Part shown: one piece after another, positions 7,708 to 15,370 of the stretch
How the letters are laid out: every line of letters starts with the position of its first letter
Numbering within the stretch: the first letter of the stretch is position 1
DNA from: Limnohabitans kasalickyi
GTDB taxonomy: Bacteria; Pseudomonadota; Gammaproteobacteria; Burkholderiales; Burkholderiaceae_C
Direction of reading: 5' to 3'
DNA: 64,000 nucleotides
NCBI GenBank assembly: GCA_965234325.1
Contig: OZ248407.1
Coordinates: forward strand, 496,001-560,000
Made by a program: the position numbers and the translations under genes
Notes under the pieces: model-generated
Told to the model about the DNA's origin: nothing
What the model saw: only the letters and a program-made list of their open reading frames with translations
Databases searched by the model: none

Positions 7708-9273
7708 TTATGCCAACACAGGCTGGCGAATCAAGTAATCAAACGCTGACAATGCCGCCTTGGAGCCCTCACCTGCGGCGATGATGATTTGCTTGAAGGG
7801 AATGGTGGTGCAGTCACCCGCTGCAAACACACCAGGCATGCTGGTGTGGCCTTTGGCATCGATCTCGATTTCGCCAAATTTGCTCAAGTCCAAGGTGCCT
7901 TTCAAGAACTCGGTGTTGGGCACCAAGCCAATTTGCACAAACACGCCAGCGAGTTCGACATGATGCACCTCATTCGTGGCGCGGTCTTTGTAGTTCAAGC
8001 CATTGACCTTGCCGCCTTCGCCCGTGATTTCGGTGGTTTGTGCGTTGGCGTGGATGGTCACGTTGGGCAAGCTCTTCAGCTTGTTGACCAGCACGGCATC
8101 GGCCTTGAGTTGGTCGGCAAATTCAATCAAGGTGACGTGCTCAACCAAACCGGCCAAGTCGATGGCGGCTTCCACGCCTGAGTTGCCGCCACCAATCACC
8201 GCCACGCGCTTGCCTTTGAACAAGGGGCCGTCGCAGTGGGGGCAGTAGGCTACGCCTTTGTTTTTGTACTCGGCCTCGCCGGGCACGTTCACATTGCGCC
8301 AACGTGCGCCCGTGGACAAGATGACGCTCTTGGCTTTGAGCACGCCGCCGTTTTCTAAGTGCACCTCGGTCAATCCACCGGCTTCAGGCGCAGCCACAAT
8401 TTGGCTGGCGCGTTGCATGGCCATGATGTCTACGCCGTAGTGCTGCACTTGCGCTTCGAGGTCGGCGGCGAGTTTGGGGCCGTTGGTCTCGAGCACCGAG
8501 ATGTAGTTTTCAATCGACATGGTGTCGTTCAGCTGACCGCCAAAACGCTCAGCCGCAATGCCCACGCGAATGCCCTTGCGTGCGGCGTACACCGCAGCGG
8601 CTGCGCCGGCTGGGCCACCGCCCACGATGAGCACGTCGTAAGGGGCTTTCTCGCTCATCTTCACCGCGTCGCGGGCAGCGGCGCCGGTGTCGAGCTTGGC
8701 CACGATTTCTTCCACGCTCATGCGGCCAGAGCCAAACACTTGGCCGTTCAAGAACACCATGGGCACGGCCATGATTTGGCGGTCTTCCACTTCCTTCTGG
8801 AACGCACCGCCTTCAATCACCACGGTCTTGACCTTGGGGTTGACGACGGCCATAAGCGAGAGCGCTTGCACCACGTCGGGACAGTTGTGGCAGCTGAGGG
8901 ACATGTAGACCTCAAAGTTGAAGTCGCCATCCAAGGTCTTGATGCTGTCAATCACATCTTGTTCCACCTTGGGTGGGTGACCGCCGGTCCACAACAGGGC
9001 CAACACTAAAGAGGTGAACTCATGGCCCAAAGGCAAACCTGCAAAGCGCACGCCTTGGGTTTCGTTTTCACGCACAACCGCGAATGAAGGCTTGCGTGCA
9101 TCCGTGCCTGAAGTGTCGAGCGTGACTTTGTCAGACAGGCCAACAATGGTCTGAAGCAACTCGCCCATGTCTTTGCCTGTTTCGCTGTCGTCGAGTGAGG
9201 CGATCAAGCGGATGGGCTGGCGTAACAAGGCAAGGTACTGTTGAAGTTGGGCTTTGAGCGTGTCGTCGAGCAT
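7708..9273 (-). CDS. ahpF: Alkyl hydroperoxide reductase flavoprotein subunit
   Basis: A 521-residue NADH-dependent disulfide reductase that recycles AhpC. The N-terminal tandem thioredoxin-like domain has its CxxC at SCHNCPDV (Cys128, Cys131). The thioredoxin-reductase-like domain has the FAD motif VGGGPAG, the redox CxxC in YCPHCDG (Cys344, Cys347), and a second dinucleotide motif IGGGNSG. The length is close to E. coli AhpF (521). The start MLDDTLKAQ at 9273 is chosen over an upstream in-frame start because it fits the family N-terminus and has GGAG upstream. It lies 159 bases downstream of ahpC. Hairpins in the gap may set the AhpC:AhpF ratio. Confidence 0.97.
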   Translation of the reverse strand: MLDDTLKAQLQQYLALLRQPIRLIASLDDSETGKDMGELLQTIVGLSDKVTLDTSGTDARKPSFAVVRENETQGVRFAGLPLGHEFTSLVLALLWTGGHPPKVEQDVIDSIKTLDGDFNFEVYMSLSCHNCPDVVQALSLMAVVNPKVKTVVIEGGAFQKEVEDRQIMAVPMVFLNGQVFGSGRMSVEEIVAKLDTGAAARDAVKMSEKAPYDVLIVGGGPAGAAAAVYAARKGIRVGIAAERFGGQLNDTMSIENYISVLETNGPKLAADLEAQVQHYGVDIMAMQRASQIVAAPEAGGLTEVHLENGGVLKAKSVILSTGARWRNVNVPGEAEYKNKGVAYCPHCDGPLFKGKRVAVIGGGNSGVEAAIDLAGLVEHVTLIEFADQLKADAVLVNKLKSLPNVTIHANAQTTEITGEGGKVNGLNYKDRATNEVHHVELAGVFVQIGLVPNTEFLKGTLDLSKFGEIEIDAKGHTSMPGVFAAGDCTTIPFKQIIIAAGEGSKAALSAFDYLIRQPVLA

Positions 9274-9401
9274 GGTTTTCTCCGGTTTTGGGGTGCGCAA
9301 ACCCTAGGCCACGTTTTGCAAACGCTGACCTGGGTAATGAGGGGGGTGGGTTCGCTGGGTACAGCGCACGCCCACTTGTGGCGGATGTGCGCTGCGCTCA
9401 A

Positions 9402-9439
9402 CGCCCTGCGTCGCAGGGCGCGATCTAAAAAATTAGATC
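9402..9439 (-). repeat. Two hairpins in the ahpC-ahpF gap
   Basis: GATCTAA (9422-9428) pairs with TTAGATC (9433-9439) around AAAA and contains the ahpC stop codon. CGCCCTGC (9402-9409) pairs with GCAGGGCG (9413-9420). No T-tract follows the GC-rich hairpin on the minus strand, so partial termination or a 3'-end stabiliser is more likely than a full stop. Confidence 0.55.
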
Positions 9440-9996
9440 TTGCCGACCAAGTCGATCGAAGGAGCCAAAGTCTTCGCGCCTTCTTTCCACTTGGCTGGGC
9501 ACACTTGGCCTGGGTTGGCGGCGGTGTACTGAGCGGCGGTCAACTTGCGCAATGTCTCAGACACGTCACGGGCGATTTCGTTGGAATGGACTTCCATGGT
9601 CTTGATCATGCCTTCTGGGTTGATCACGAAGGTACCGCGCAAAGCCAGGCCGTCTTCTTCGATGTGCACGCCAAAAGCGCGTGTCAACTTGTGTGTGGGG
9701 TCACCGATCAATGGGAACTTGGCTTTGCCCACAGCTGGCGAAGTCTCGTGCCACACTTTGTGCGAGAAGTGGGTGTCAGTGGTGATGATGTACACCTCAG
9801 CGCCGGCTTTTTGGAAAGCAGCGTAGTTGTCAGCAGCGTCTTCAATTTCTGTGGGGCAGTTGAAGGTGAAAGCGGCTGGCATGAAGATGAACACGTTCCA
9901 CTTGCCTTTGAGCGTGGCTTCGGTCACTTCGATGAATTTGCCGTTATGAAAGGCTTGGTTTTTGAAAGGCTGAACTTGAGTGTTGATCAAAGACAT
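9433..9996 (-). CDS. ahpC: Alkyl hydroperoxide reductase, peroxiredoxin subunit
   Basis: A 187-residue typical 2-Cys peroxiredoxin that reduces hydrogen peroxide, organic peroxides and peroxynitrite in the cytoplasm. The peroxidatic cysteine is Cys47 in FMPAAFTFNCPTEIED. The usual motif is FTFVCPTE, so Asn in front of the cysteine is a mild variant. The resolving cysteine is Cys166 in GQVCPAKW. The length equals that of E. coli AhpC. GGAAA precedes the ATG. It is transcribed towards ahpF, which encodes its reductase. Confidence 0.97.
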   Translation of the reverse strand: MSLINTQVQPFKNQAFHNGKFIEVTEATLKGKWNVFIFMPAAFTFNCPTEIEDAADNYAAFQKAGAEVYIITTDTHFSHKVWHETSPAVGKAKFPLIGDPTHKLTRAFGVHIEEDGLALRGTFVINPEGMIKTMEVHSNEIARDVSETLRKLTAAQYTAANPGQVCPAKWKEGAKTLAPSIDLVGKI

Positions 9997-10030
9997 AGGG
10001 TTTCCTTTGGGTGGTTGTTAAAAACTATCG

Positions 10031-10111
10031 AATGAGTAAAACTCATTGACACGAATGGTAAACCCTAAAAGTGAAAACCCTGATTGTTTGTCTCAATGAG
10101 GCCGATTGAGA
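10031..10111 (-). promoter_or_regulatory. Putative operator region upstream of ahpC with two dyads
   Basis: AATGAGT (10031-10037) pairs with ACTCATT (10041-10047). TCTCAAT (10091-10097) pairs with ATTGAGA (10105-10111). On the minus strand a GATAGT (10024-10029) lies 17 bases from a GTGTCA (10047-10052). This weak -10/-35 pair would place the first dyad in the spacer. The dyads do not fit an OxyR site clearly. The promoter reading is tentative. Confidence 0.35.
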
Positions 10112-10140
10112 CAGCCTTGCGTGAGGCCACCTCCTTGTCA

Positions 10141-10347
10141 TCACTTGGTCAAAATCAACTTCCCGAAACGTGTGGTTTGCAGGCGATACACCTCACCCAA
10201 ATGCACGATCTCCAGAACCCGTTGGCCACCCATCAGCACGGAGCTGTCAACGCGCAGCGGTGGAACGGGCGCCACAGCCGTTGCAGGCACCGTCGCATGC
10301 TGCGATGACGTGGCTTTGGCGGCCGATGTTGGGGGGCGAGTGCTCAT
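10141..10347 (-). CDS. hemP: Hemin uptake protein HemP family
   Basis: A 68-residue small protein. The conserved HemP C-terminal half is clear: VDSSVLMGGQRVLEIVHLG, followed by EVYRLQTTRFGKLILTK. The N-terminal half is low-complexity (Ala, Thr, Pro) and not conserved in the family. The ATG at 10347 is preferred to an in-frame TTG four codons earlier. It is the last gene of the iron-uptake run, 18 bases after exbD. In several Burkholderiales HemP is Fur-controlled and linked to haem uptake or its regulation. Here its place behind exbBD suggests that it responds to iron with the rest of the run. Confidence 0.85.
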   Translation of the reverse strand: MSTRPPTSAAKATSSQHATVPATAVAPVPPLRVDSSVLMGGQRVLEIVHLGEVYRLQTTRFGKLILTK

Positions 10348-10365
10348 GACTTCACGCAAGAAGCA

Positions 10366-10773
10366 TCAAGGCTTTTGCGCCATGAAGTTGACCTTGGCCA
10401 AGCCCGCGCCTTGTAAGGTGCTGAGCATTTGCAGAACACGCTCATACGGCACTGCGCGGTCACCGCTCAGGCGTACGACCGGTTGCGGGTCAAGCCTGGC
10501 AGCCTGTTGGGCCAAGGCTTTGAGCGCATCGTCAGCCACGGCTTGGCCGTTCCAGTAGGCGCGGCCTTGTGCGTCGATGTCTAAGCGCACCGGCTCTGCG
10601 GGCTGTTGGGTCGCTGCAGCGCTGGCACGCGGCAGTGTCAAGGGAATGGCGCTTTGAATGGCGGGCACAGCCAAGATGAACACAATCAACAGCACCAACA
10701 TGACGTCAATCAAGGGCGTCATGTTGATCTCTGTCATCACTTCGTCTTCGGCGTGTTCGGGTAGGTAGGTCAT
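10366..10773 (-). CDS. exbD: Biopolymer transport protein ExbD
   Basis: A 135-residue subunit of the TonB-ExbB-ExbD motor, which uses the proton motive force to energise outer membrane receptors. The signature TEINMTPLIDVMLVLLIVFI is visible. Its membrane Asp is the proton-carrying residue, and a periplasmic domain follows. The ATG at 10773 lies 2 bases after the exbB stop. A TTG two codons earlier would overlap that stop by four bases. The tight spacing indicates translational coupling with exbB. Confidence 0.95.
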   Translation of the reverse strand: MTYLPEHAEDEVMTEINMTPLIDVMLVLLIVFILAVPAIQSAIPLTLPRASAAATQQPAEPVRLDIDAQGRAYWNGQAVADDALKALAQQAARLDPQPVVRLSGDRAVPYERVLQMLSTLQGAGLAKVNFMAQKP

Positions 10774-10775
10774 GT

Positions 10776-11486
10776 TCAAACGCCTGCGCTGTCACGCTGA
10801 CCTACGCGCGCACCTGTCACCAGATAGGCGTGCAAGTCGTGCGCGAAACGGTTGAGTTGACCCAAGATGAACTTGTTCCCGCGCACCAAAGCGTTGTAGC
10901 CCAACACCGCAGGAACAGCGACCACCAGCCCCAGGGCCGTCATGATGAGCGCTTCGCCAATGGGGCCCGCCACACGGTCTATACCGACTTGACCTGAAGC
11001 GCCAATGCCAATGAGCGCGTGATAAATGCCCCACACCGTGCCGAACAAACCGACAAAGGGTGCCGTGGAACCAATGGAGGCCAACACAGCCAAGCCGGCT
11101 TGTAGGCGGGCGGTCGAGTCGTCCATGGCGTTGCGCAAGCTGCGCGTGACCCAGTCGCTCACGTCCAAACTGTCGTGCAGCTGTTCTTGCGTGGCGCGGT
11201 GGTGGGCTGAGGCTTCGTGGCCTTGTTGTGCCAAGCTGTAAAACGGGTTGGTGTTGGCGGTGTGGGTGGCTGTGCCATCCAAGGCGGCCAAGCCTTCGTC
11301 CAAGTTGCTGCTGTGCCAAAACGATTCGACGTTTTGCGCCATGCGTTTCAGGCGCACGATGTCGAGCGCCTTCATGACGATGACGACCCACGACAACACA
11401 GACATGCCCACTAAGAGCAAAGCCACGATGTGGGTGATGACGTCACCCTGTTGCCAAAAATTCAAAATGCCGGGCTGGTTTTCCAT
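10776..11486 (-). CDS. exbB: Biopolymer transport protein ExbB (MotA/TolQ/ExbB family)
   Basis: A 236-residue inner membrane protein that forms the channel ring around ExbD. The first membrane segment is in VITHIVALLLVGMSVLSWVV. The two conserved helices are ASIGSTAPFVGLFGTVWGIYHAL and GEALIMTALGLVVAVPAVLGYNAL. Both carry the TolQ/ExbB hallmark Gly, Thr and Pro residues. The ATG at 11486 is preferred over a TTG four codons earlier. It lies between tonB and exbD on the same strand. Confidence 0.95.
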   Translation of the reverse strand: MENQPGILNFWQQGDVITHIVALLLVGMSVLSWVVIVMKALDIVRLKRMAQNVESFWHSSNLDEGLAALDGTATHTANTNPFYSLAQQGHEASAHHRATQEQLHDSLDVSDWVTRSLRNAMDDSTARLQAGLAVLASIGSTAPFVGLFGTVWGIYHALIGIGASGQVGIDRVAGPIGEALIMTALGLVVAVPAVLGYNALVRGNKFILGQLNRFAHDLHAYLVTGARVGQRDSAGV

Positions 11487-11501
11487 GACAGTTTCCAAAA
11501 G

Positions 11502-12221
11502 TTATTCCAAAACAAAATTAACGGGGACGTTGAACCACATGGCCTCGGGCGTGCCCAAGCGTTGGCCTGGCACAAACCGCCAGCGCATGACGGTGCGCAA
11601 AGCTTCTTGGTCGAGGCGGTCAAAACCACTGCTGGTTTTGACCTCGCCTTGTTGCGGCGAGCCGTCAGCCGCTACAAACACCCGAATGAGGACTTGCCCT
11701 TGCTCATTCAAGCGGCGGCTTTGGCGCGGGTAAGTGGGCGCAGGGTTGTTCAAACCGTGGGCTTCGCTGCTGGGCAGACTGAAGGCGGGTGCGCCGGTGG
11801 GCGCAGGAGGCGAGCGGCCTGTTGGCGCGTCGTTGCTATGGATGGGCGCAGTTGCAGGGAGTGCCTCTGTGTTGCGCGTGACTGGTGGTGACGATGATGC
11901 TTTTGCAAGCGAGGGCGAAGGCGAAACTGCGGCGGCAGCAACTGCCGATGTTGAGGGAGGCTGGGTCGACGCAGTCTTGGTCGACGCTTTTTGAACTGTC
12001 TGCGTGGCAGAGGCCACTGGCGGCACTCGACTTGGCGAGTTGCTCACGGAGGCGAGCACCATTTCTATGGCGATGCTTTGAGGGGCATCAATCGTCGTTG
12101 TGCTGGGCGACAGCAACAAAGCGCCGATGGCCAGCACATGCAGAGCCACCACGCACAGCACCACGACGGGGGTTGTGCGTGGCACGCGTGGATGCGCCGA
12201 TGCGAAGGTGAATGGCAGCAT
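11502..12221 (-). CDS. tonB: Energy transducer TonB
   Basis: A 239-residue protein with one N-terminal membrane anchor (about residues 15-36). A long Ala/Ser/Pro/Thr-rich periplasmic spacer follows, then a C-terminal TonB domain (PAPTYPRQSRRLNEQGQVLI onwards, with FDRLDQEALRTVMRWRF). It couples ExbBD to the siderophore receptor encoded upstream. The start is fixed by TGATG, where the last base of the piuC stop codon is the first base of the tonB start codon. The spacer lacks long Glu-Pro/Lys-Pro repeats, as in many betaproteobacterial TonBs. Confidence 0.95.
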   Translation of the reverse strand: MLPFTFASAHPRVPRTTPVVVLCVVALHVLAIGALLLSPSTTTIDAPQSIAIEMVLASVSNSPSRVPPVASATQTVQKASTKTASTQPPSTSAVAAAAVSPSPSLAKASSSPPVTRNTEALPATAPIHSNDAPTGRSPPAPTGAPAFSLPSSEAHGLNNPAPTYPRQSRRLNEQGQVLIRVFVAADGSPQQGEVKTSSGFDRLDQEALRTVMRWRFVPGQRLGTPEAMWFNVPVNFVLE

Positions 12222-12901
12222 CAGGTGTCCGCCCACATGCGCAAGAGGTTGTGATACACGCCGGTTTGCGTCACGGCTTCGGGCAGTTCGCCATATTGGT
12301 CGCGCAAACTCAAGATGCTCATGTCTAGCTCGTACAGCAAGCGGCGTTGTTCGTCGCTGCGTACCAAGCTTTCAATCCAAAAGAAGCAAGCCAAACGTTC
12401 GCCGCGTGTGACGGGTTTGACCTCGTGCAAGCTCGTGCCGGGGTAGAGGACGATGCTGCCCGCAGGCAGCTTGATGCGTTGCTCGCCATAGGTGTCGGCA
12501 ATGGTCAGCTCGCCGCCGTCGTAGCTGTTGGGGTCGCTCAAAAACACGGTGCACGAGATGTCGGTGCGCACGCGCTTCTCGTGGCTCAACATGCGGATGG
12601 CGCCGTCAATGTGTTTGCCAAAGTAATTGCTGTCGCCCGCGTAGCGGTTGATGCGTGGCGTGTAAATCTTCTTTGGCAGCGTGGCCGAAAAGAAGGTGGG
12701 GTTGGCGTTGAGTGCCTTGAGCACCATCTCTCGAATGTTGACGGCGGCGTCACTGGTCTGCGGCAATTGTTCGTTGTGTTTCACCATCGCCGCTTGCCGG
12801 CCCGCCGTGCCGAGGCCGGGCTCCCAAGGCGCGTCTTTGAGCCAAGCGCGGGCTTGGTTCAGCTGTTCGGGCGACAACACATCGGGCAAGGTCAGCAGCA
12901 T
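12221..12901 (-). CDS. piuC: PKHD-type Fe(II)/2-oxoglutarate dioxygenase (PiuC/YbiX family)
   Basis: A 226-residue member of the PKHD-type hydroxylase family. The iron-binding facial triad is visible as His and Asp in FGKHIDGAIRML and a distal His in SLHEVKPVTRGERLAC, whose Arg should bind 2-oxoglutarate. Close homologues are almost always encoded next to a catecholate siderophore receptor (Fiu/PiuA), as here, and are induced by iron limitation. The substrate is unsettled. It shares one base with tonB (TGATG) and follows the receptor gene by 18 bases. Confidence 0.93.
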   Translation of the reverse strand: MLLTLPDVLSPEQLNQARAWLKDAPWEPGLGTAGRQAAMVKHNEQLPQTSDAAVNIREMVLKALNANPTFFSATLPKKIYTPRINRYAGDSNYFGKHIDGAIRMLSHEKRVRTDISCTVFLSDPNSYDGGELTIADTYGEQRIKLPAGSIVLYPGTSLHEVKPVTRGERLACFFWIESLVRSDEQRRLLYELDMSILSLRDQYGELPEAVTQTGVYHNLLRMWADT

Positions 12902-12919
12902 GTTTGTTTCCTTTGAAAC

Positions 12920-15184
12920 TCAGAACTTGTAAGAGCCCGTCACCTGCACCAAGCGCCCAGCACCCGGCACGTAATGGCCGCTGTACAGCTGGTCGGCGTA
13001 GAGCTTGTTGGTGAGGTTGCTCACGTTGCCCTTGAAGGTCAGTTTCTCGTCGACGCGGTACTCGGCCATCACATCGGCGGTGGTGAAGGCGGGGGCTTCC
13101 CAGCCTGGGTTGCGGTTGGGCGTTTGCGCACCACGGTGATTCAGGCCTGCACCCACGCGCCATTGGCCGTTGATTTGGTAGGTGTTCCACAGCGTGGCGC
13201 TAACACGCGGGGTGAGCGATGGCCGTGCGCCCGCCGCTTCGGCGCCTTGGCCGCCCACATCAATTTTGGCCACGGGCATCCACATGAAGGAGCCAAACAC
13301 GTCCCAGCGCGGAGACAGCCGGCCGGTGATGTCGGCTTCTAAACCCGCCGCATGGCGACGGCCCGACAACACGGTCACGCCGGGTTGCAAAGGGTCGGTG
13401 TTGCGCTCGTTCAGTTTGGTGGATTGAAACAAGGCGTAGCGCGTGCTGAAGTTTTTGTCCGCTGAATCGAGTTTTGCGCCTAGCTCTAAGTTGATGCTTT
13501 GCTCGGGAGGTGTATCTTTGTTGCCTGCGCCCAGTGAGTAAGCATCGCCCGAGGTGTTGAACGAGGTGGCGGCTGAGAAGTGGTACGACTCGCGCTCGCT
13601 GGGTTGGAACAATGCGCCTACGCGTTTGCTCCACTCGCCCACTTCCATTTGGTAATGGCTCATGGCACCGTTTACAGCGTTGGCTCCGTTGGTGGGAGCT
13701 GCAAAGCTGTCGTAGTTGCCTTTGAGGCGGTCGTAGCGCAAGCCGCCCAAGAGCTTCCAGTGCGGTGCCACTTGCACCAAGTCTTGCGCGTACACGCCCC
13801 AAGCCGTCGCGGTGTATTGGTTGTTGACGCGCAAAGCCCTTGACGCTTCGTTGACCCATGCGCCGTCATCGGGCGTACCCACGGTGGTGTTGGGTTTGAC
13901 CAAGTCCACGCCGCCTAAACCTTGTGCAGTGGTGCGCGCGGCATAGACGGTTTTTTGTTCACGCGCAACGTCCACGCCGCTGAGCACTTCATGCTTCACA
14001 CCCCAGGCGGTGAATTTGCTGCTGAGGTCGCTTTGCACGTACAGCGTGCCCAGGTCTTGAATTTTGTTTTGTGTGCCGCGGGTGAGCGTGGACGATGTGC
14101 CAAATGTGTCCAACGCAGCGCTGGTGCGAAGGGTGCTGGCGCGTTGGTCGCGGGTGAAGCTGCCTTGTCGCACGCGGGTGGTCAGCTCGGTGTCGCCGTC
14201 AAAGCGGTGCGTGTGTGCCAGGGTGGCATAGGTGGCAGTGCCGTTGTTGTAATCGCTGGCCATACCGTAATTGCTGGTGGGGCTCACGGGTAATAGCGTG
14301 GTGGTGCTGGCTGGGCTGGCGCTGGTCGGTTTGATCCACGGCATGCCGTAATTGATGCCGTTGTTGTTTTCTAAACGGTAGAGGCTGGCGGTGAATTCGT
14401 CACGCTCGCCAATTCCCCAACGGTAGCTGCCGGCGATGCCTTGTTTGTCAATGCTGCTGCCCGCGCCGTTGTTGTCTGCGGTGGTCTTCATGGCGCTCAC
14501 GCGCAGGGCCGAGCTCTCGCCCGTTTGTTGGTTGAAGTCACCCACCACGCGGCGGTGGGTGTGGCTGCCCACGGTCATGTCGATCTGGTTCTCGTCCATC
14601 AAGCGCGGCACTTTGTTGACCAAGTTGACCGCACCGCCCGTGGAGCCGCGGCCAAACAACATCGAGGCCGAGCCGCGCAAGAGCTCCACGCGGTCGAGGT
14701 TGAAGGTGTCGCGGTCGTAGAACGCGGGGTCGCGCAATCCATCCACAAAAATATCGCCCGTGGTGGACAGTGCAAAGCCACGCAAGCGAATGTCTTCTTC
14801 GCCGCCTTCGGCCGCTTGAAACGTGATGCCTGCGGTTTGTTTGAGGGCGTCTTTGACGGTGTCGAGGTTGCGGTCATCCAGCTGTTTTTCGGTGACCACG
14901 GTGATGGACTGAGGAATGTCGCGCAGTTGCTGTTTGCCTTTGCCGATGCTGGTTTCGGTGGCGCGCAGGCTGTCTTTGCCTTCCGCCATTTCTGCCTTCT
15001 CGCGCACGGTGACGGTGTTGAGCGTTTTCTCAGCTTGTGCATGTGCAGTCGTTGCCAAACTGGCCGCCAACAACATGGCGCCTAATGGCAAGAGTTTGGA
15101 GGGCTGCGCAGCTTGCATGGGTGCTGTGCGAGGCGCAGAGAAAGACAAGCGGCGTCGGTTGAGCCGCGAACGGGTGGTCGCCAT
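12920..15184 (-). CDS. TonB-dependent siderophore receptor (Fiu/PiuA-like)
   Basis: A 754-residue outer membrane receptor. The start at 15184 (MATTRSRLNRRRLSF) has AGGAG 9 bases upstream and gives a signal peptide ending at TTAHAQA. An upstream in-frame start adds 30 residues with no signal character. The TonB box is near TLNTVTVREKAE. The plug domain shows the RDIPQSITVVTEKQL and LRGFALSTTGDIFVDGLRD motifs, and the beta-barrel ends at LVQVTGSYKF with the typical C-terminal Phe. The length and plug motifs fit TIGR01783-type siderophore receptors. The PiuC neighbour favours a catecholate or monocatecholate ligand, but the ligand cannot be read from the sequence. Confidence 0.93.
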   Translation of the reverse strand: MATTRSRLNRRRLSFSAPRTAPMQAAQPSKLLPLGAMLLAASLATTAHAQAEKTLNTVTVREKAEMAEGKDSLRATETSIGKGKQQLRDIPQSITVVTEKQLDDRNLDTVKDALKQTAGITFQAAEGGEEDIRLRGFALSTTGDIFVDGLRDPAFYDRDTFNLDRVELLRGSASMLFGRGSTGGAVNLVNKVPRLMDENQIDMTVGSHTHRRVVGDFNQQTGESSALRVSAMKTTADNNGAGSSIDKQGIAGSYRWGIGERDEFTASLYRLENNNGINYGMPWIKPTSASPASTTTLLPVSPTSNYGMASDYNNGTATYATLAHTHRFDGDTELTTRVRQGSFTRDQRASTLRTSAALDTFGTSSTLTRGTQNKIQDLGTLYVQSDLSSKFTAWGVKHEVLSGVDVAREQKTVYAARTTAQGLGGVDLVKPNTTVGTPDDGAWVNEASRALRVNNQYTATAWGVYAQDLVQVAPHWKLLGGLRYDRLKGNYDSFAAPTNGANAVNGAMSHYQMEVGEWSKRVGALFQPSERESYHFSAATSFNTSGDAYSLGAGNKDTPPEQSINLELGAKLDSADKNFSTRYALFQSTKLNERNTDPLQPGVTVLSGRRHAAGLEADITGRLSPRWDVFGSFMWMPVAKIDVGGQGAEAAGARPSLTPRVSATLWNTYQINGQWRVGAGLNHRGAQTPNRNPGWEAPAFTTADVMAEYRVDEKLTFKGNVSNLTNKLYADQLYSGHYVPGAGRLVQVTGSYKF

Positions 15185-15207
15185 GGAACAAGCTCCTGAT
15201 GAAGGTG

Positions 15208-15223
15208 GCCGAAAAATTTCGGC
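15208..15223. promoter_or_regulatory. 16-base palindrome in the leader of the siderophore receptor gene
   Basis: GCCGAAAAATTTCGGC is a 7-2-7 inverted repeat that ends 24 bases before the receptor ATG. A related GGCCGAAAAA recurs about 80 bases further upstream (near 15290). It does not resemble a Fur box. It could be a hairpin or an operator. Confidence 0.35.
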
Positions 15224-15293
15224 AGGTGTGATCAGAGGCTGGCTACACGCCCTTGCACTGAGGGCGACAAACACGGGGTTTGTTGGCTGGCCG

Positions 15294-15317
15294 AAAAAGT
15301 CAGGCGCGAGGCGCGCC
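15294..15317 (-). terminator. Possible weak terminator after the ferric-binding protein gene
   Basis: On the minus strand, GGCGCG and CGCGCC form a 6-bp stem with a 3-base loop (15303-15317), followed by TGACTTTTT. The gene before it ends at 15371. The stem is short, so read-through into the receptor gene is likely. Confidence 0.4.
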
Positions 15318-15370
15318 GGGTGTGTGCCTGTTTTGTCGAGCGCCGCCGTGTCAGCCGCGCATCGATGGGC

